From Methylophilaceae bacterium (GTDB taxonomy: Bacteria > Pseudomonadota > Gammaproteobacteria > Burkholderiales > Methylophilaceae), in contig JANYIK010000073.1 of the NCBI GenBank assembly GCA_025362115.1, forward strand, positions 1 to 10,415: 10,415 bases of DNA. Direction: 5' to 3'. Below are positions 1 to 5,793 of the stretch, in pieces (positions within the stretch are counted from its first letter, which is position 1; every line of letters starts with the position of its first letter). The position numbers and the translations under genes are program-made. Below the pieces are notes generated by a model that saw nothing but the letters and a program-made list of their open reading frames with translations, was not told the DNA's origin and made no database searches.

Positions 1-1
1 A

Positions 2-859
2 TCAGCAGTCTGGCATGCTGGTGGTTGTGTCGTGCTTGATCAGCGCCAAGAAAAATTCGAACACTTTTTTCGACAGCCAATTACTAGTACGCTTTTGGTA
101 CCGACTACGCTGAAGGCACTGCTGAAAGCAAGTGTAGCCTCAGGACTTTCGACTCGAGAATTTGAATTGGGGATTACTGCGGGTTTTCTGCCACTTGGAC
201 TTGCTGAAAATGCAGTCCGTCAATTAACGAAAAAAATCGTGATTCATTATAGTTCGACCGAATTGGGCACAAGTGCTCTGCATTCAAATTTCACTGGTTT
301 GGACGACCTGCATTGGATGACGCCAGGCGATGATCGTGCACCCCAGGTCGTAGATGATAATGGTGTTGAATGTTTCGTCGGACAGGAAGGCGAGTTGCGC
401 GTTCAGACCACCGATATCGATAGTACTTTTTACCTAGATGACGCAGAGACTAGTGCAAAGTTCTTCCGTGATGGTTTTTTCTACCCGGGGGATATGGCGG
501 TAAAGCGTGCTGACGGCCGCATTCGCATCCTCGGTCGCACCGTTGATGTATTGAATATGCATGGGACGAAAGTTGCAGTGGCTCCCCTGGAAGAAAAGAT
601 ACAACGACAATTAAGGGTAGAGGAGGTGTGCCTGTTTTCCGGCCTCAATGATCATGGACTGGAGGAGCTGGTAGTCGCTATCCAGGCGGATGATCAGCCA
701 CAGCAATCCGATCTGGAGGTGGTGCACCAGGAGTTTATGTCCTTCGACAAGGTCAGGTTCGTGGTGCTGAAAGAATTTCCGCGGGCTGATACGGGGATGC
801 GCAAGACGCAACGTGCCGTACTGCGGAAGCACGTTTTTTTAGAGATCGGGGCGCATTGA
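2..859 (+). CDS. Acyl-CoA synthetase / AMP-binding enzyme, C-terminal part (5' truncated by window)
   Basis: The reading frame is open from base 2, so the gene starts upstream of the window; a GTG at 32 is internal. About 285 residues are visible, roughly the C-terminal half of an ANL-superfamily adenylating enzyme, which activates a carboxylic acid with ATP and usually passes it to CoA or a carrier protein. Visible landmarks are the YSSTE adenylate-binding motif (bases 248-262), the GDMA...DGRIRILGR segment carrying the ATP-ribose Asp and hinge region (about 490-540), and a C-terminal subdomain ending near an A10-like motif (794-817). In A10 the usual Gly-Lys is Gly-Met-Arg-Lys, so the catalytic lysine is either shifted by two residues or missing. 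The stop codon overlaps the TTG alternative start of the next gene, and a sulfotransferase follows, suggesting a shared operon. The substrate cannot be read from this fragment. Confidence 0.87.
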   Translation, partial: SAVWHAGGCVVLDQRQEKFEHFFRQPITSTLLVPTTLKALLKASVASGLSTREFELGITAGFLPLGLAENAVRQLTKKIVIHYSSTELGTSALHSNFTGLDDLHWMTPGDDRAPQVVDDNGVECFVGQEGELRVQTTDIDSTFYLDDAETSAKFFRDGFFYPGDMAVKRADGRIRILGRTVDVLNMHGTKVAVAPLEEKIQRQLRVEEVCLFSGLNDHGLEELVVAIQADDQPQQSDLEVVHQEFMSFDKVRFVVLKEFPRADTGMRKTQRAVLRKHVFLEIGAH

Positions 860-873
860 ACGAGAAAGTACCG

Positions 874-1641
874 ATGGCCGAAAATCATCGACTGGTATTC
901 ATCTGCGGTTTGCACAGAAGTGGCACTTCGTTGCTGCATAGCTGCCTGCGTGACCATCCGATGCTTAGCGGCTTTCATGATACTGGTGTGCCAGAGGACG
1001 AGGGGCAGCATCTGCAGAATGTTTATCCCAGCGGGAACGTGTATGGCGGGCCTGGCAAGCTCGGATTTTATCCGCAATCATTCCTCAATGAGCATTCTGC
1101 ACTTGCCACCAAGGAAAATGCAGTTATCTTAATGCAGCAGTGGGGGCGGTATTGGGATTTAAGCAAGCCGGTACTGGTGGAAAAATCACCTCCCAATCTC
1201 ATTCGTACGCGTTTTTTGCAGGCATTATTCCCGGAAGCCTATTTCGTCGTGCTGTTACGGCATCCGGTGGCGGTGTCCATGGCTACGCAAAAATGGAGCA
1301 AGAATTCCATCCCGGAATTACTGGAGCATTGGTTGATTTGCCACGAGCGCTTTGACTTGGATGCGCGGCATTTACGCAATAAATTGGTACTCAAATATGA
1401 AGAATTGATGCTCGATCCACAGTTGGTTCTAGATGCAATCCACAAATTTATCGGAGTACCTACTACAAGCCTTTTACAGCCGATTAAGTTATCGCTCAAT
1501 GAGCAATATTTTGAGCAATGGCTACAATATCGTGAGCAGGTAAAAACAGAAATCTCGGATAAATATTTTGCGCATACTCTGGAAAGTCGAATCATGCGCT
1601 TTGGTTATAGTCTGGTTGACTTGGCTCATATTGGTGGGTAG
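874..1641 (+). CDS. PAPS-dependent sulfotransferase family protein
   Basis: A 255-residue cytosolic protein expected to transfer sulfate from PAPS to a hydroxyl or amine of an unknown acceptor. The 5'-phosphosulfate loop is CGLHRSGTSLLHS (residues 11-23). A central VEKSPPNL segment (102-109) is typical of the Sulfotransfer_1/3 families. The 3'-phosphate site LRHPVAVSMA (128-137) has the conserved Arg129 and Ser135, and LKYEELMLDP (173-182) is the usual late motif. The length is normal for bacterial members. I chose ATG 874, which follows the upstream stop by 14 bases and directly precedes the conserved beta strand. A TTG at 856 that overlaps the upstream TGA would add six residues and cannot be excluded. 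The tight spacing implies co-transcription with the acyl-adenylating enzyme, so the acceptor may be the product of that pathway. The stop codon abuts the stop of the convergent FecR-domain gene with no base between them. Confidence 0.88.
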   Translation: MAENHRLVFICGLHRSGTSLLHSCLRDHPMLSGFHDTGVPEDEGQHLQNVYPSGNVYGGPGKLGFYPQSFLNEHSALATKENAVILMQQWGRYWDLSKPVLVEKSPPNLIRTRFLQALFPEAYFVVLLRHPVAVSMATQKWSKNSIPELLEHWLICHERFDLDARHLRNKLVLKYEELMLDPQLVLDAIHKFIGVPTTSLLQPIKLSLNEQYFEQWLQYREQVKTEISDKYFAHTLESRIMRFGYSLVDLAHIGG

Positions 1642-2316
1642 TTAGTAACGTTTGGGGCCGCCATATGAATCGTCAAACAGGGCAAACGGGGTAGTTCTGC
1701 CCACCAACGTTTCAACCAGAAGCAACTCTTCGTCTGTATGGTTGATGAAACCGGCAGATCGGATTTCACCTTTGTCAGTAACGTATTTCGGCGCGTCGTG
1801 ATGTTTGGAAGTTATGGATTCTGTCGCGCCGTTATTGGCGCTAATTTCCGTAGTGCCATAGCAGGTGCAAACGTAAGACAAATCTGGCTGCGCTTCAACA
1901 TATACCCCGGTGCCACGTATGCCTATGGTAGAAGTCGGCGTGTCAATCTGGTGACGACTTTTGCCAAAAACAGAAAGCAGCGCCCCCGCCACCAGCCGCA
2001 ACCCACCTACCAAAGCGCCCTCACTGGAAAGCCGTAACTCGCTGTTGGTGCGCAGGATAAAAGCATCATGACCAACTACAAAAATCGCTTGGCTATTGGA
2101 GCCGGTTTGCAGCATATCGTTGGGGCTGATAACAGTATCAAGATTCGCAGCCACGCCATTCACCGATAAGTTACCTTGTAAACTATAAATGGATTTACCC
2201 GCTGGCATCTGGCGTGGCACTTGCCCAGCACGGCCCAAAGGTGTAACGGCAAACAAGCCCATGGCGAGCGCTTGAATTAGAAATTGGCGGCGTGCCTCAT
2301 CAGGATCATGCGACAT
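1642..2316 (-). CDS. Exported FecR-domain protein with CxC and HHDAP motifs
   Basis: This 224-residue protein starts at the ATG whose complement is 2314-2316. It is preceded by a good AAGGGAG ribosome-binding site five bases upstream. The frame is open further upstream, but those starts lack such a site. Residues 9-14 are RRQFLI, followed by a hydrophobic stretch (14-25), which resembles a twin-arginine signal; export to the periplasm is inferred. Residues about 45-150 match the FecR domain: an early IYSLQGNLSVNG strand, then FILRTNSELRL, and HQIDTPTSTIGIRGTGVYVE (122-141), the family's hallmark. Unlike the classical FecR anti-sigma regulator there is no N-terminal cytoplasmic region, and no sigma factor is visible nearby. 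After the domain come C150/C152 (CTC) and H172/H173 (HHDAP), which could bind a metal or haem; that is inference. It is divergent from the beta-barrel-like gene and probably functions with it. Confidence 0.82.
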   Translation of the reverse strand: MSHDPDEARRQFLIQALAMGLFAVTPLGRAGQVPRQMPAGKSIYSLQGNLSVNGVAANLDTVISPNDMLQTGSNSQAIFVVGHDAFILRTNSELRLSSEGALVGGLRLVAGALLSVFGKSRHQIDTPTSTIGIRGTGVYVEAQPDLSYVCTCYGTTEISANNGATESITSKHHDAPKYVTDKGEIRSAGFINHTDEELLLVETLVGRTTPFALFDDSYGGPKRY

Positions 2317-2335
2317 GCTGGCTCCCTTCACTGTG

Positions 2336-2363
2336 CAAAGCATTACAATACTGCAATGCTTTG
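2336..2363. promoter_or_regulatory. Perfect 9-bp inverted repeat spanning the start codon of the barrel gene
   Basis: CAAAGCATT (2336-2344) and AATGCTTTG (2355-2363) are exact reverse complements, separated by ten bases. The ATG at 2356-2358 lies inside the right arm. The repeat fills most of the 39-bp space between the divergent FecR-domain and barrel genes. It could be an operator for a dimeric regulator, or an RNA hairpin that hides the barrel gene's start codon. The barrel gene has no clear Shine-Dalgarno sequence, which makes control at translation initiation plausible. Confidence 0.55.
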
Positions 2364-3201
2364 TTTCCGACATTACTTTTTTCTCGCCACCTTGTTCACA
2401 GGCACAGCCACGGCTGATGTTTCGAATGTAGATGCCGAACTTTCGTTGCGGCACGACAGTAACGTAAGCCGTGCGGAAGCTGATAACGACATCAAATCCG
2501 ACAACATTTTGGCCTTGGATTTAAGCGCTGGCCGCGGTTTCATCCTAAGCCCAAACAGTGGTGTATTGCTGCATGCAGGTACAGAATTGGCCGAGTTTCA
2601 GCACTTTGACGACATCAGCCATATAGATTTTAGCTTGGATGCCTTGTACCGCATCCAGCCCGCAGTGGCTTACACTGCGCCTTGGCTTGAAGCTGGAATC
2701 AGTGCACAGCGACAAAATTTTATGGGTAGCGATATTCGCGACGGCAATGTGTTGGCACTCAATGTGGGCATGGGCAAACGATTCACCGATAAGCTGCGCA
2801 TGCATGGTGGAGTTGGTTGGGAACGCCGCTATGCCGACGACAATGATGTATTTGACTGGCAACGGCTAAAAATCTCCATCGCAGCGGATTTCAAATCTTC
2901 ACCCACCATCACGCTCTACACCCATCTCTCCCGTGCTTACGGCGACCAGGTATTCACGGCCACCCCTGCCCCGGCTTTCCTTAACGCTGCCAAAGCCGTC
3001 ATTAACGATCCTGTTTTTGGCGCAAGGCGGGCTTACCGCTTGAATGCGGTAGCCGATGTGCTGGAACTAGGTAGCAGCTTCAGCATTAATTCCAGCAACA
3101 CGCTGGACGTGGGTTTACGCTATTTTCAGATTGATGCCGAAGGCAGCCACTCTTACGACGGAACAGAAATCAGAATGAGCTGGTTGTACCGCTTCCAATG
3201 A
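2356..3201 (+). CDS. Putative outer-membrane beta-barrel protein
   Basis: This 281-residue protein has a likely Sec signal peptide: Arg5/His6, a hydrophobic run at 7-15 and a TATA cleavage site after Ala20. The mature part is rich in alternating polar/hydrophobic segments with many aromatic residues, for example the GVLLHAG, LDALYRI, LALNVGMGKRF, ITLYTHLSRAYG and LDVGLRYFQI stretches. It ends in MSWLYRFQ, close to the aromatic-terminated beta-signal recognised by the BAM complex. I infer a barrel of roughly 8-12 strands but do not recognise a named family. Start codon choice is uncertain: ATG 2356 gives the cleanest signal peptide but lacks a Shine-Dalgarno site, while ATG 2308 or 2284 would add a long, untypical N-terminus overlapping the divergent gene. 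The stop overlaps the next start by ATGA, so translation of the MEKHLA gene is probably coupled. Confidence 0.65.
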   Translation: MLCFRHYFFLATLFTGTATADVSNVDAELSLRHDSNVSRAEADNDIKSDNILALDLSAGRGFILSPNSGVLLHAGTELAEFQHFDDISHIDFSLDALYRIQPAVAYTAPWLEAGISAQRQNFMGSDIRDGNVLALNVGMGKRFTDKLRMHGGVGWERRYADDNDVFDWQRLKISIAADFKSSPTITLYTHLSRAYGDQVFTATPAPAFLNAAKAVINDPVFGARRAYRLNAVADVLELGSSFSINSSNTLDVGLRYFQIDAEGSHSYDGTEIRMSWLYRFQ

Positions 3202-3620
3202 GCGACTTCCTCACTCGCCACTTGGCGATTTTATGCGCCAGCTATCAACGTTTAACGAGACGTGTACTACAACCCGAAGCCCTAAACACTGTGCCGTTTG
3301 CCGTGGTGTCGCACGGCACAGAGGCTGACCCCATCTTCAACTACGCCAACCCAACCGCATTGGAGTTATTCGAAATGGACTGGGCAGCTTTCACAAACCT
3401 GCCCTCGCGCTTATCAGCCGAAGCCATAGAGCGAGAAACCCGAGCCAACTTGTTGGCAAGGGTGTCGCAGCATGGCTTTGTAGATGACTATACCGGAGTG
3501 CGAATCTCAGCTACGGGTAGGCGATTTATGGTGAAGAATGCCACGGTGTGGAATCTGGCAGATGAAAATGGCGCTTATTACGGACAAGCGGCACTGTTGA
3601 AAGAATGGACGTATTTATAA
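3198..3620 (+). CDS. MEKHLA domain-containing protein (PAS-like, stand-alone)
   Basis: This 140-residue protein has no signal peptide or membrane segment and is probably cytosolic. Almost its whole length matches the MEKHLA family, a PAS-related small-ligand or redox-sensing fold also found at the C-terminus of plant HD-ZIP III factors. Hallmarks are VVSHGTEADPIFNYANPTAL (residues 36-55), ELFEMDW (56-62), LPSRLSAE (68-75), DYTGVRISATGRRF (97-110) followed by KNATVWNL, and YYGQAALLKEW near the end. There is no output domain (kinase, DNA-binding or cyclase), so it must act through a partner or as an enzyme. Its ATG overlaps the barrel gene's stop (ATGA), placing it in the same transcript as an envelope protein. 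The ligand is unknown. Confidence 0.82.
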   Translation: MSDFLTRHLAILCASYQRLTRRVLQPEALNTVPFAVVSHGTEADPIFNYANPTALELFEMDWAAFTNLPSRLSAEAIERETRANLLARVSQHGFVDDYTGVRISATGRRFMVKNATVWNLADENGAYYGQAALLKEWTYL

Positions 3621-3628
3621 TACTGATG

Positions 3629-3649
3629 GGGACGATTAGCCTATCGCCC
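3629..3649 (-). terminator. Possible weak hairpin downstream of the tRNA gene
   Basis: On the minus strand, GGGCGAT (3649-3643) pairs with ATCGTCC (3636-3630) through one G-U pair, with a six-base loop. The same stem on the plus strand has an A-C mismatch, so it fits better as the end of the tRNA transcript than of the MEKHLA gene. There is no T-run after it, so factor-independent termination would be inefficient. Confidence 0.25.
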
Positions 3650-3658
3650 TAGATTGAT

Positions 3659-3736
3659 TGGCGCGCCCGAGACGATTCGAACGTCCGACCCCTGCCTTCG
3701 GAGGGCAGTACTCTAATCCAGCTGAGCTACGGGCGC
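3659..3736 (-). tRNA. tRNA-Arg (anticodon CCG)
   Basis: Reading the minus strand from 3736 gives a complete cloverleaf. The acceptor arms GCGCCCG/CGGGCGC pair perfectly. The D-arm is GCTC/GAGT with loop AGCTGGATTA. The anticodon stem CTGCC/GGCAG encloses the loop CTCCGAA, so the anticodon is CCG. A five-base variable loop follows, and the T-arm is GGACG/CGTCT with loop TTCGAAT. The discriminator is G (3662) and the terminal CCA is encoded (3661-3659). The anticodon decodes CGG arginine codons. The gene stands alone, divergent from miaB and convergent with the MEKHLA gene. Confidence 0.95.
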
Positions 3737-3772
3737 GTGCCTTATGCCTATACAACATTGCTGCGGCGCGAA

Positions 3773-3778
3773 TTATAC
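3773..3778 (-). promoter_or_regulatory. Candidate -10 box for tRNA-Arg
   Basis: The minus strand reads TATAAT here, a perfect sigma-70 -10 hexamer, 36 bases before the tRNA 5' end. This would give a leader of about 30 bases, to be removed by RNase P. No good -35 hexamer is visible 16-18 bases upstream. Confidence 0.45.
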
Positions 3779-3805
3779 CGCGGCATGGCTGGTATCGGGC
3801 TATTG

Positions 3806-3811
3806 TATAAT
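3806..3811 (+). promoter_or_regulatory. Candidate -10 box for miaB (leaderless transcript possible)
   Basis: A perfect TATAAT ends seven bases before the miaB ATG at 3819. Initiation six to eight bases downstream would put the first transcribed base at or next to the start codon. No Shine-Dalgarno sequence occurs between the box and the ATG, which fits a leaderless mRNA. The -35 region is poor. Confidence 0.45.
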
Positions 3812-3818
3812 CGCTACC

Positions 3819-5153
3819 ATGAGCACACCCACCAAACTTTACATCAAGACCTTCGGTTGCGCGATGAACGAGTACGATTCGTCGCGCATGGCCGACATGA
3901 TGCACGCCGCTGACGGCATGACACAAACCGACAACCCTGATGAAGCGGACGTGATTCTGATCAACACCTGTTCAGTACGCGAAAAACCGCAGGAAAAGGT
4001 GTTCCACCAGCTAGGCCGTCTGCGTGATTTGAAAGAGGCCAATCCCAAGCTCGTTATCGGCGTAGGCGGCTGTGTTGCCAGCCAGGAAGGGCAAGCCATC
4101 GTGACGCGCGAACCCTTGGTAGATATTGTGTTCGGGCCGCAGACCTTGCACCGCCTACCGGAGCTCATCGCGGAAAAGCGCCGTACTGGCCGCGCGCAAG
4201 TGGACATTAGTTTCCCCGAGATAGAGAAGTTCGACCACCTGCCACCACCTCGCGTGAAAGGTGCTGCCGCTTCGCTGTCCATCATGGAGGGTTGCAGCAA
4301 ATACTGTACGTTCTGCGTGGTACCCTATACTCGCGGCGAAGAAGTCTCGCGCCCGTTCGACGACATCCTGACAGAAGCTGCGCAACTGGCTCAGCAAGAC
4401 GTGAAAGAAATTTCCTTACTGGGGCAAAACGTCAACAGCTACCGCGGTGCGATGAAAAACGGCGGAACCGCCGACTTGGCGTTGTTGCTGGACTACATCG
4501 CCGAAATTCCGGGTATCGAACGACTGCGCTACACCACCTCACACCCCAACGAGATGTCGCAGAGTTTGATAGACGCATTTAGCCGAATCCCCAAGCTGGT
4601 GTCGCATCTGCACCTGCCAGTGCAAGCAGGCTCTGACCGCGTGTTATCAGCCATGAAACGTAACTACACCGCACTACAATACAAATCTACCGTGCGTAAA
4701 CTACGCGCCGCGCGGCCTGATTTACTGTTTTCGTCCGATTTTATCGTCGGCTTCCCCGGCGAGACAGAATCCGACTTTGAAGCCACTATGCGCTTAGTAG
4801 AGGAAATCAATTTCGACTACAGCTTTAGCTTCATCTACAGCCAGCGCCCCGGCACCAGCGCCGCTTATTTGCCTGACGACACACCGCACGAAGTCAAACA
4901 AGCGCGGCTGGAACGCATACAAGCCTTGATTGAAAAACAAGGCTTGGCGCATAGCCAAAAGATGGTGGGTACCGTACAAAAAGTATTAGTAGAGAATCCT
5001 TCAAGAAAATATGAAGGTCAACTCGCCGCGCGTACCGACAGCAACCGTATCGTGTTTTTTAACGCCGAGGCTAGCCTGGTGAATCAATTCGTCAATCTGC
5101 GGATTACCGAGGCGCGACCGCACAATTTGAGTGGCGAGTTGGTAAATTACTAA
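3819..5153 (+). CDS. miaB: tRNA-2-methylthio-N6-dimethylallyladenosine synthase MiaB
   Basis: A 444-residue radical-SAM methylthiotransferase that converts i6A37 to ms2i6A37 in tRNAs reading UNN codons. The N-terminal MTTase domain has its three cluster cysteines at C14 (KTFGCAMNEYDS), C51 (NTCSVREKPQEK) and C85 (GVGGCVASQ). The radical-SAM CxxxCxxC motif is C159/C163/C166 in MEGCSKYCTFCVVPYTRGEE. GQNVNSY and the HLHLPVQAGSDRVL segment further identify the family, and a TRAM RNA-binding domain occupies about residues 375-444. Length is normal. I chose ATG 3819 because the conserved protein begins there; in-frame codons back to 3744 run through the promoter region. In many proteobacteria phoH follows miaB directly, but here a toxin-antitoxin pair intervenes. 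Confidence 0.97.
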   Translation: MSTPTKLYIKTFGCAMNEYDSSRMADMMHAADGMTQTDNPDEADVILINTCSVREKPQEKVFHQLGRLRDLKEANPKLVIGVGGCVASQEGQAIVTREPLVDIVFGPQTLHRLPELIAEKRRTGRAQVDISFPEIEKFDHLPPPRVKGAAASLSIMEGCSKYCTFCVVPYTRGEEVSRPFDDILTEAAQLAQQDVKEISLLGQNVNSYRGAMKNGGTADLALLLDYIAEIPGIERLRYTTSHPNEMSQSLIDAFSRIPKLVSHLHLPVQAGSDRVLSAMKRNYTALQYKSTVRKLRAARPDLLFSSDFIVGFPGETESDFEATMRLVEEINFDYSFSFIYSQRPGTSAAYLPDDTPHEVKQARLERIQALIEKQGLAHSQKMVGTVQKVLVENPSRKYEGQLAARTDSNRIVFFNAEASLVNQFVNLRITEARPHNLSGELVNY

Positions 5154-5166
5154 TAAGCATTTAGTT

Positions 5167-5191
5167 TTTTGTGGAGGATCCTTCGACAAAA
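5167..5191. repeat. Imperfect palindrome downstream of miaB
   Basis: TTTTGT (5167-5172) pairs with ACAAAA (5186-5191), and GAGG (5174-5177) with CTTC (5181-5184) through one G-U, around a G-G mismatch and a three-base loop containing part of a BamHI-like GGATCC. The T-run precedes the stem on the plus strand, so it is not a standard terminator for miaB. Otherwise the 5154-5260 gap holds only the toxin-antitoxin promoter region. Confidence 0.25.
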
Positions 5192-5210
5192 GAAAAAATC
5201 GCCCCATAAA

Positions 5211-5238
5211 TTGATTGTATAAAGCTATACTGTATACG
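5211..5238 (+). promoter_or_regulatory. Candidate promoter of the toxin-antitoxin pair
   Basis: TTGATT (5211-5216) and TATACG (5233-5238) are 16 bases apart and resemble sigma-70 -35 and -10 boxes. TATACT (5226-5231) is a better hexamer but too close to that -35. The region overlaps the palindromic operator candidate, as expected for an autorepressed toxin-antitoxin promoter. Confidence 0.45.
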
Positions 5239-5248
5239 TTTGTAATCA
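5212..5248. promoter_or_regulatory. Candidate operator: nested GTATA/TATAC palindromes
   Basis: GTATA (5217-5221), a four-base spacer and TATAC (5226-5230) form an inverted repeat. The self-complementary GTATAC follows at 5232-5237. An outer pair, TGATT (5212-5216) and AATCA (5244-5248), encloses all of them. Closely spaced repeated half-sites at the promoter are typical binding sites of ribbon-helix-helix antitoxins. Binding by the adjacent antitoxin is inference. Confidence 0.5.
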
Positions 5249-5260
5249 TAGGAATAAGTC

Positions 5261-5509
5261 ATGGTTGCCTCTGCAGTATTAAGCGTCCGCATTAACATCG
5301 AAGATGAACAAGCGTTGCAACAGCTGGCTCAAGTCACGGGAGCAAGCAAATCAAAATTGGTGGCGGAAGCCATCCACCACTATGTTGAAATCAATGATTG
5401 GCAAACCAAACTCATCCGCGAACGATTGGAAATCGCAGACCGTGGCGAATATGCTTCACGAGACCAAGTGAAAGCCATGTTTGCTAAATGGGGTGTCAAT
5501 GCGGGTTGA
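5261..5509 (+). CDS. Ribbon-helix-helix antitoxin (ParD/CopG-like)
   Basis: An 82-residue protein that probably neutralises the toxin encoded next and represses its own promoter. Residues about 4-42 fit the ribbon-helix-helix pattern: a short beta strand AVLSVRI (5-11), helix DEQALQQLAQVTG, a turn ASKSKL, and helix VAEAIHHYVEIND. The C-terminal half (48-80), with charged and amphipathic segments IRERLEIADRGEYASRDQVKAMFAKWG, resembles the toxin-binding tail of antitoxins paired with RelE/ParE toxins. The ATG at 5261 is preceded by AGGA about eight bases upstream. The stop lies 11 bases inside the toxin gene, so the two are translationally coupled. Palindromes suited to such a regulator lie immediately upstream. 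Confidence 0.88.
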   Translation: MVASAVLSVRINIEDEQALQQLAQVTGASKSKLVAEAIHHYVEINDWQTKLIRERLEIADRGEYASRDQVKAMFAKWGVNAG

Positions 5510-5789
5510 GTGGCTGCCACAAGCACTGGCTGACTTTGATGACGCGATGCACTGGATTGCTGAACGCAACCTGCAAGCAGCACAAAATACGGCAAACATC
5601 ATTTACCTAAAAACCTCTCAGCTTGCTGTGCATCCCAACCTTGGTCGAACGGGAAGAGTTCCCGGCACTCGTGAGCTCGTTATCTCGCAGACGCATTTTA
5701 TTGCACCTTATCGCATCAAACCGCAACATAATCTGATCGAAATACTGGCCTTTATGCACGATGCCAGACAGTGGCCGAAAAAATTTTAA
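5499..5789 (+). CDS. ParE/RelE-family toxin
   Basis: A 96-residue protein of the RelE/ParE toxin superfamily. Members either cleave mRNA on the ribosome (RelE type) or poison DNA gyrase (ParE type); sequence alone does not settle which. Matching features are MRVEWLPQALADFDDAMHWIAERN at the N-terminus, a helix rich in Ala and Gln, QLAVHPNLGRTGRVPGTREL (about 48-67), the IAPYRI strand (73-78) and an ILAF.HDARQWP ending. The conserved TREL and HDARQWP motifs favour the ParE-like branch. I chose ATG 5499, where the family's first beta strand begins and which overlaps the antitoxin stop. An in-frame TTG at 5481 would add six residues. The stop codon TAA (5787-5789) forms part of the ribosome-binding region of phoH, four bases before its ATG. 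Confidence 0.9.
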   Translation: MRVEWLPQALADFDDAMHWIAERNLQAAQNTANIIYLKTSQLAVHPNLGRTGRVPGTRELVISQTHFIAPYRIKPQHNLIEILAFMHDARQWPKKF

Positions 5790-5793
5790 GGTA

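Noticed and set aside
611..1077. Open frames on the minus strand opposite the acyl-adenylating enzyme and sulfotransferase genes
   Set aside because: They lie antisense to well-supported coding sequence, show no recognisable domain and have no ribosome-binding site.
3636..3926. Minus-strand open frame covering the tRNA and the start of miaB
   Set aside because: It runs through a complete tRNA gene and the miaB promoter region, and has no family resemblance.
3839..4397. Long minus-strand open frames inside miaB
   Set aside because: They are antisense to conserved radical-SAM coding sequence and no homology is recognisable.
5167..5191. Intrinsic terminator after miaB
   Set aside because: The imperfect stem is A/T-rich with its T-run before rather than after the stem, so it does not fit factor-independent termination on the plus strand.
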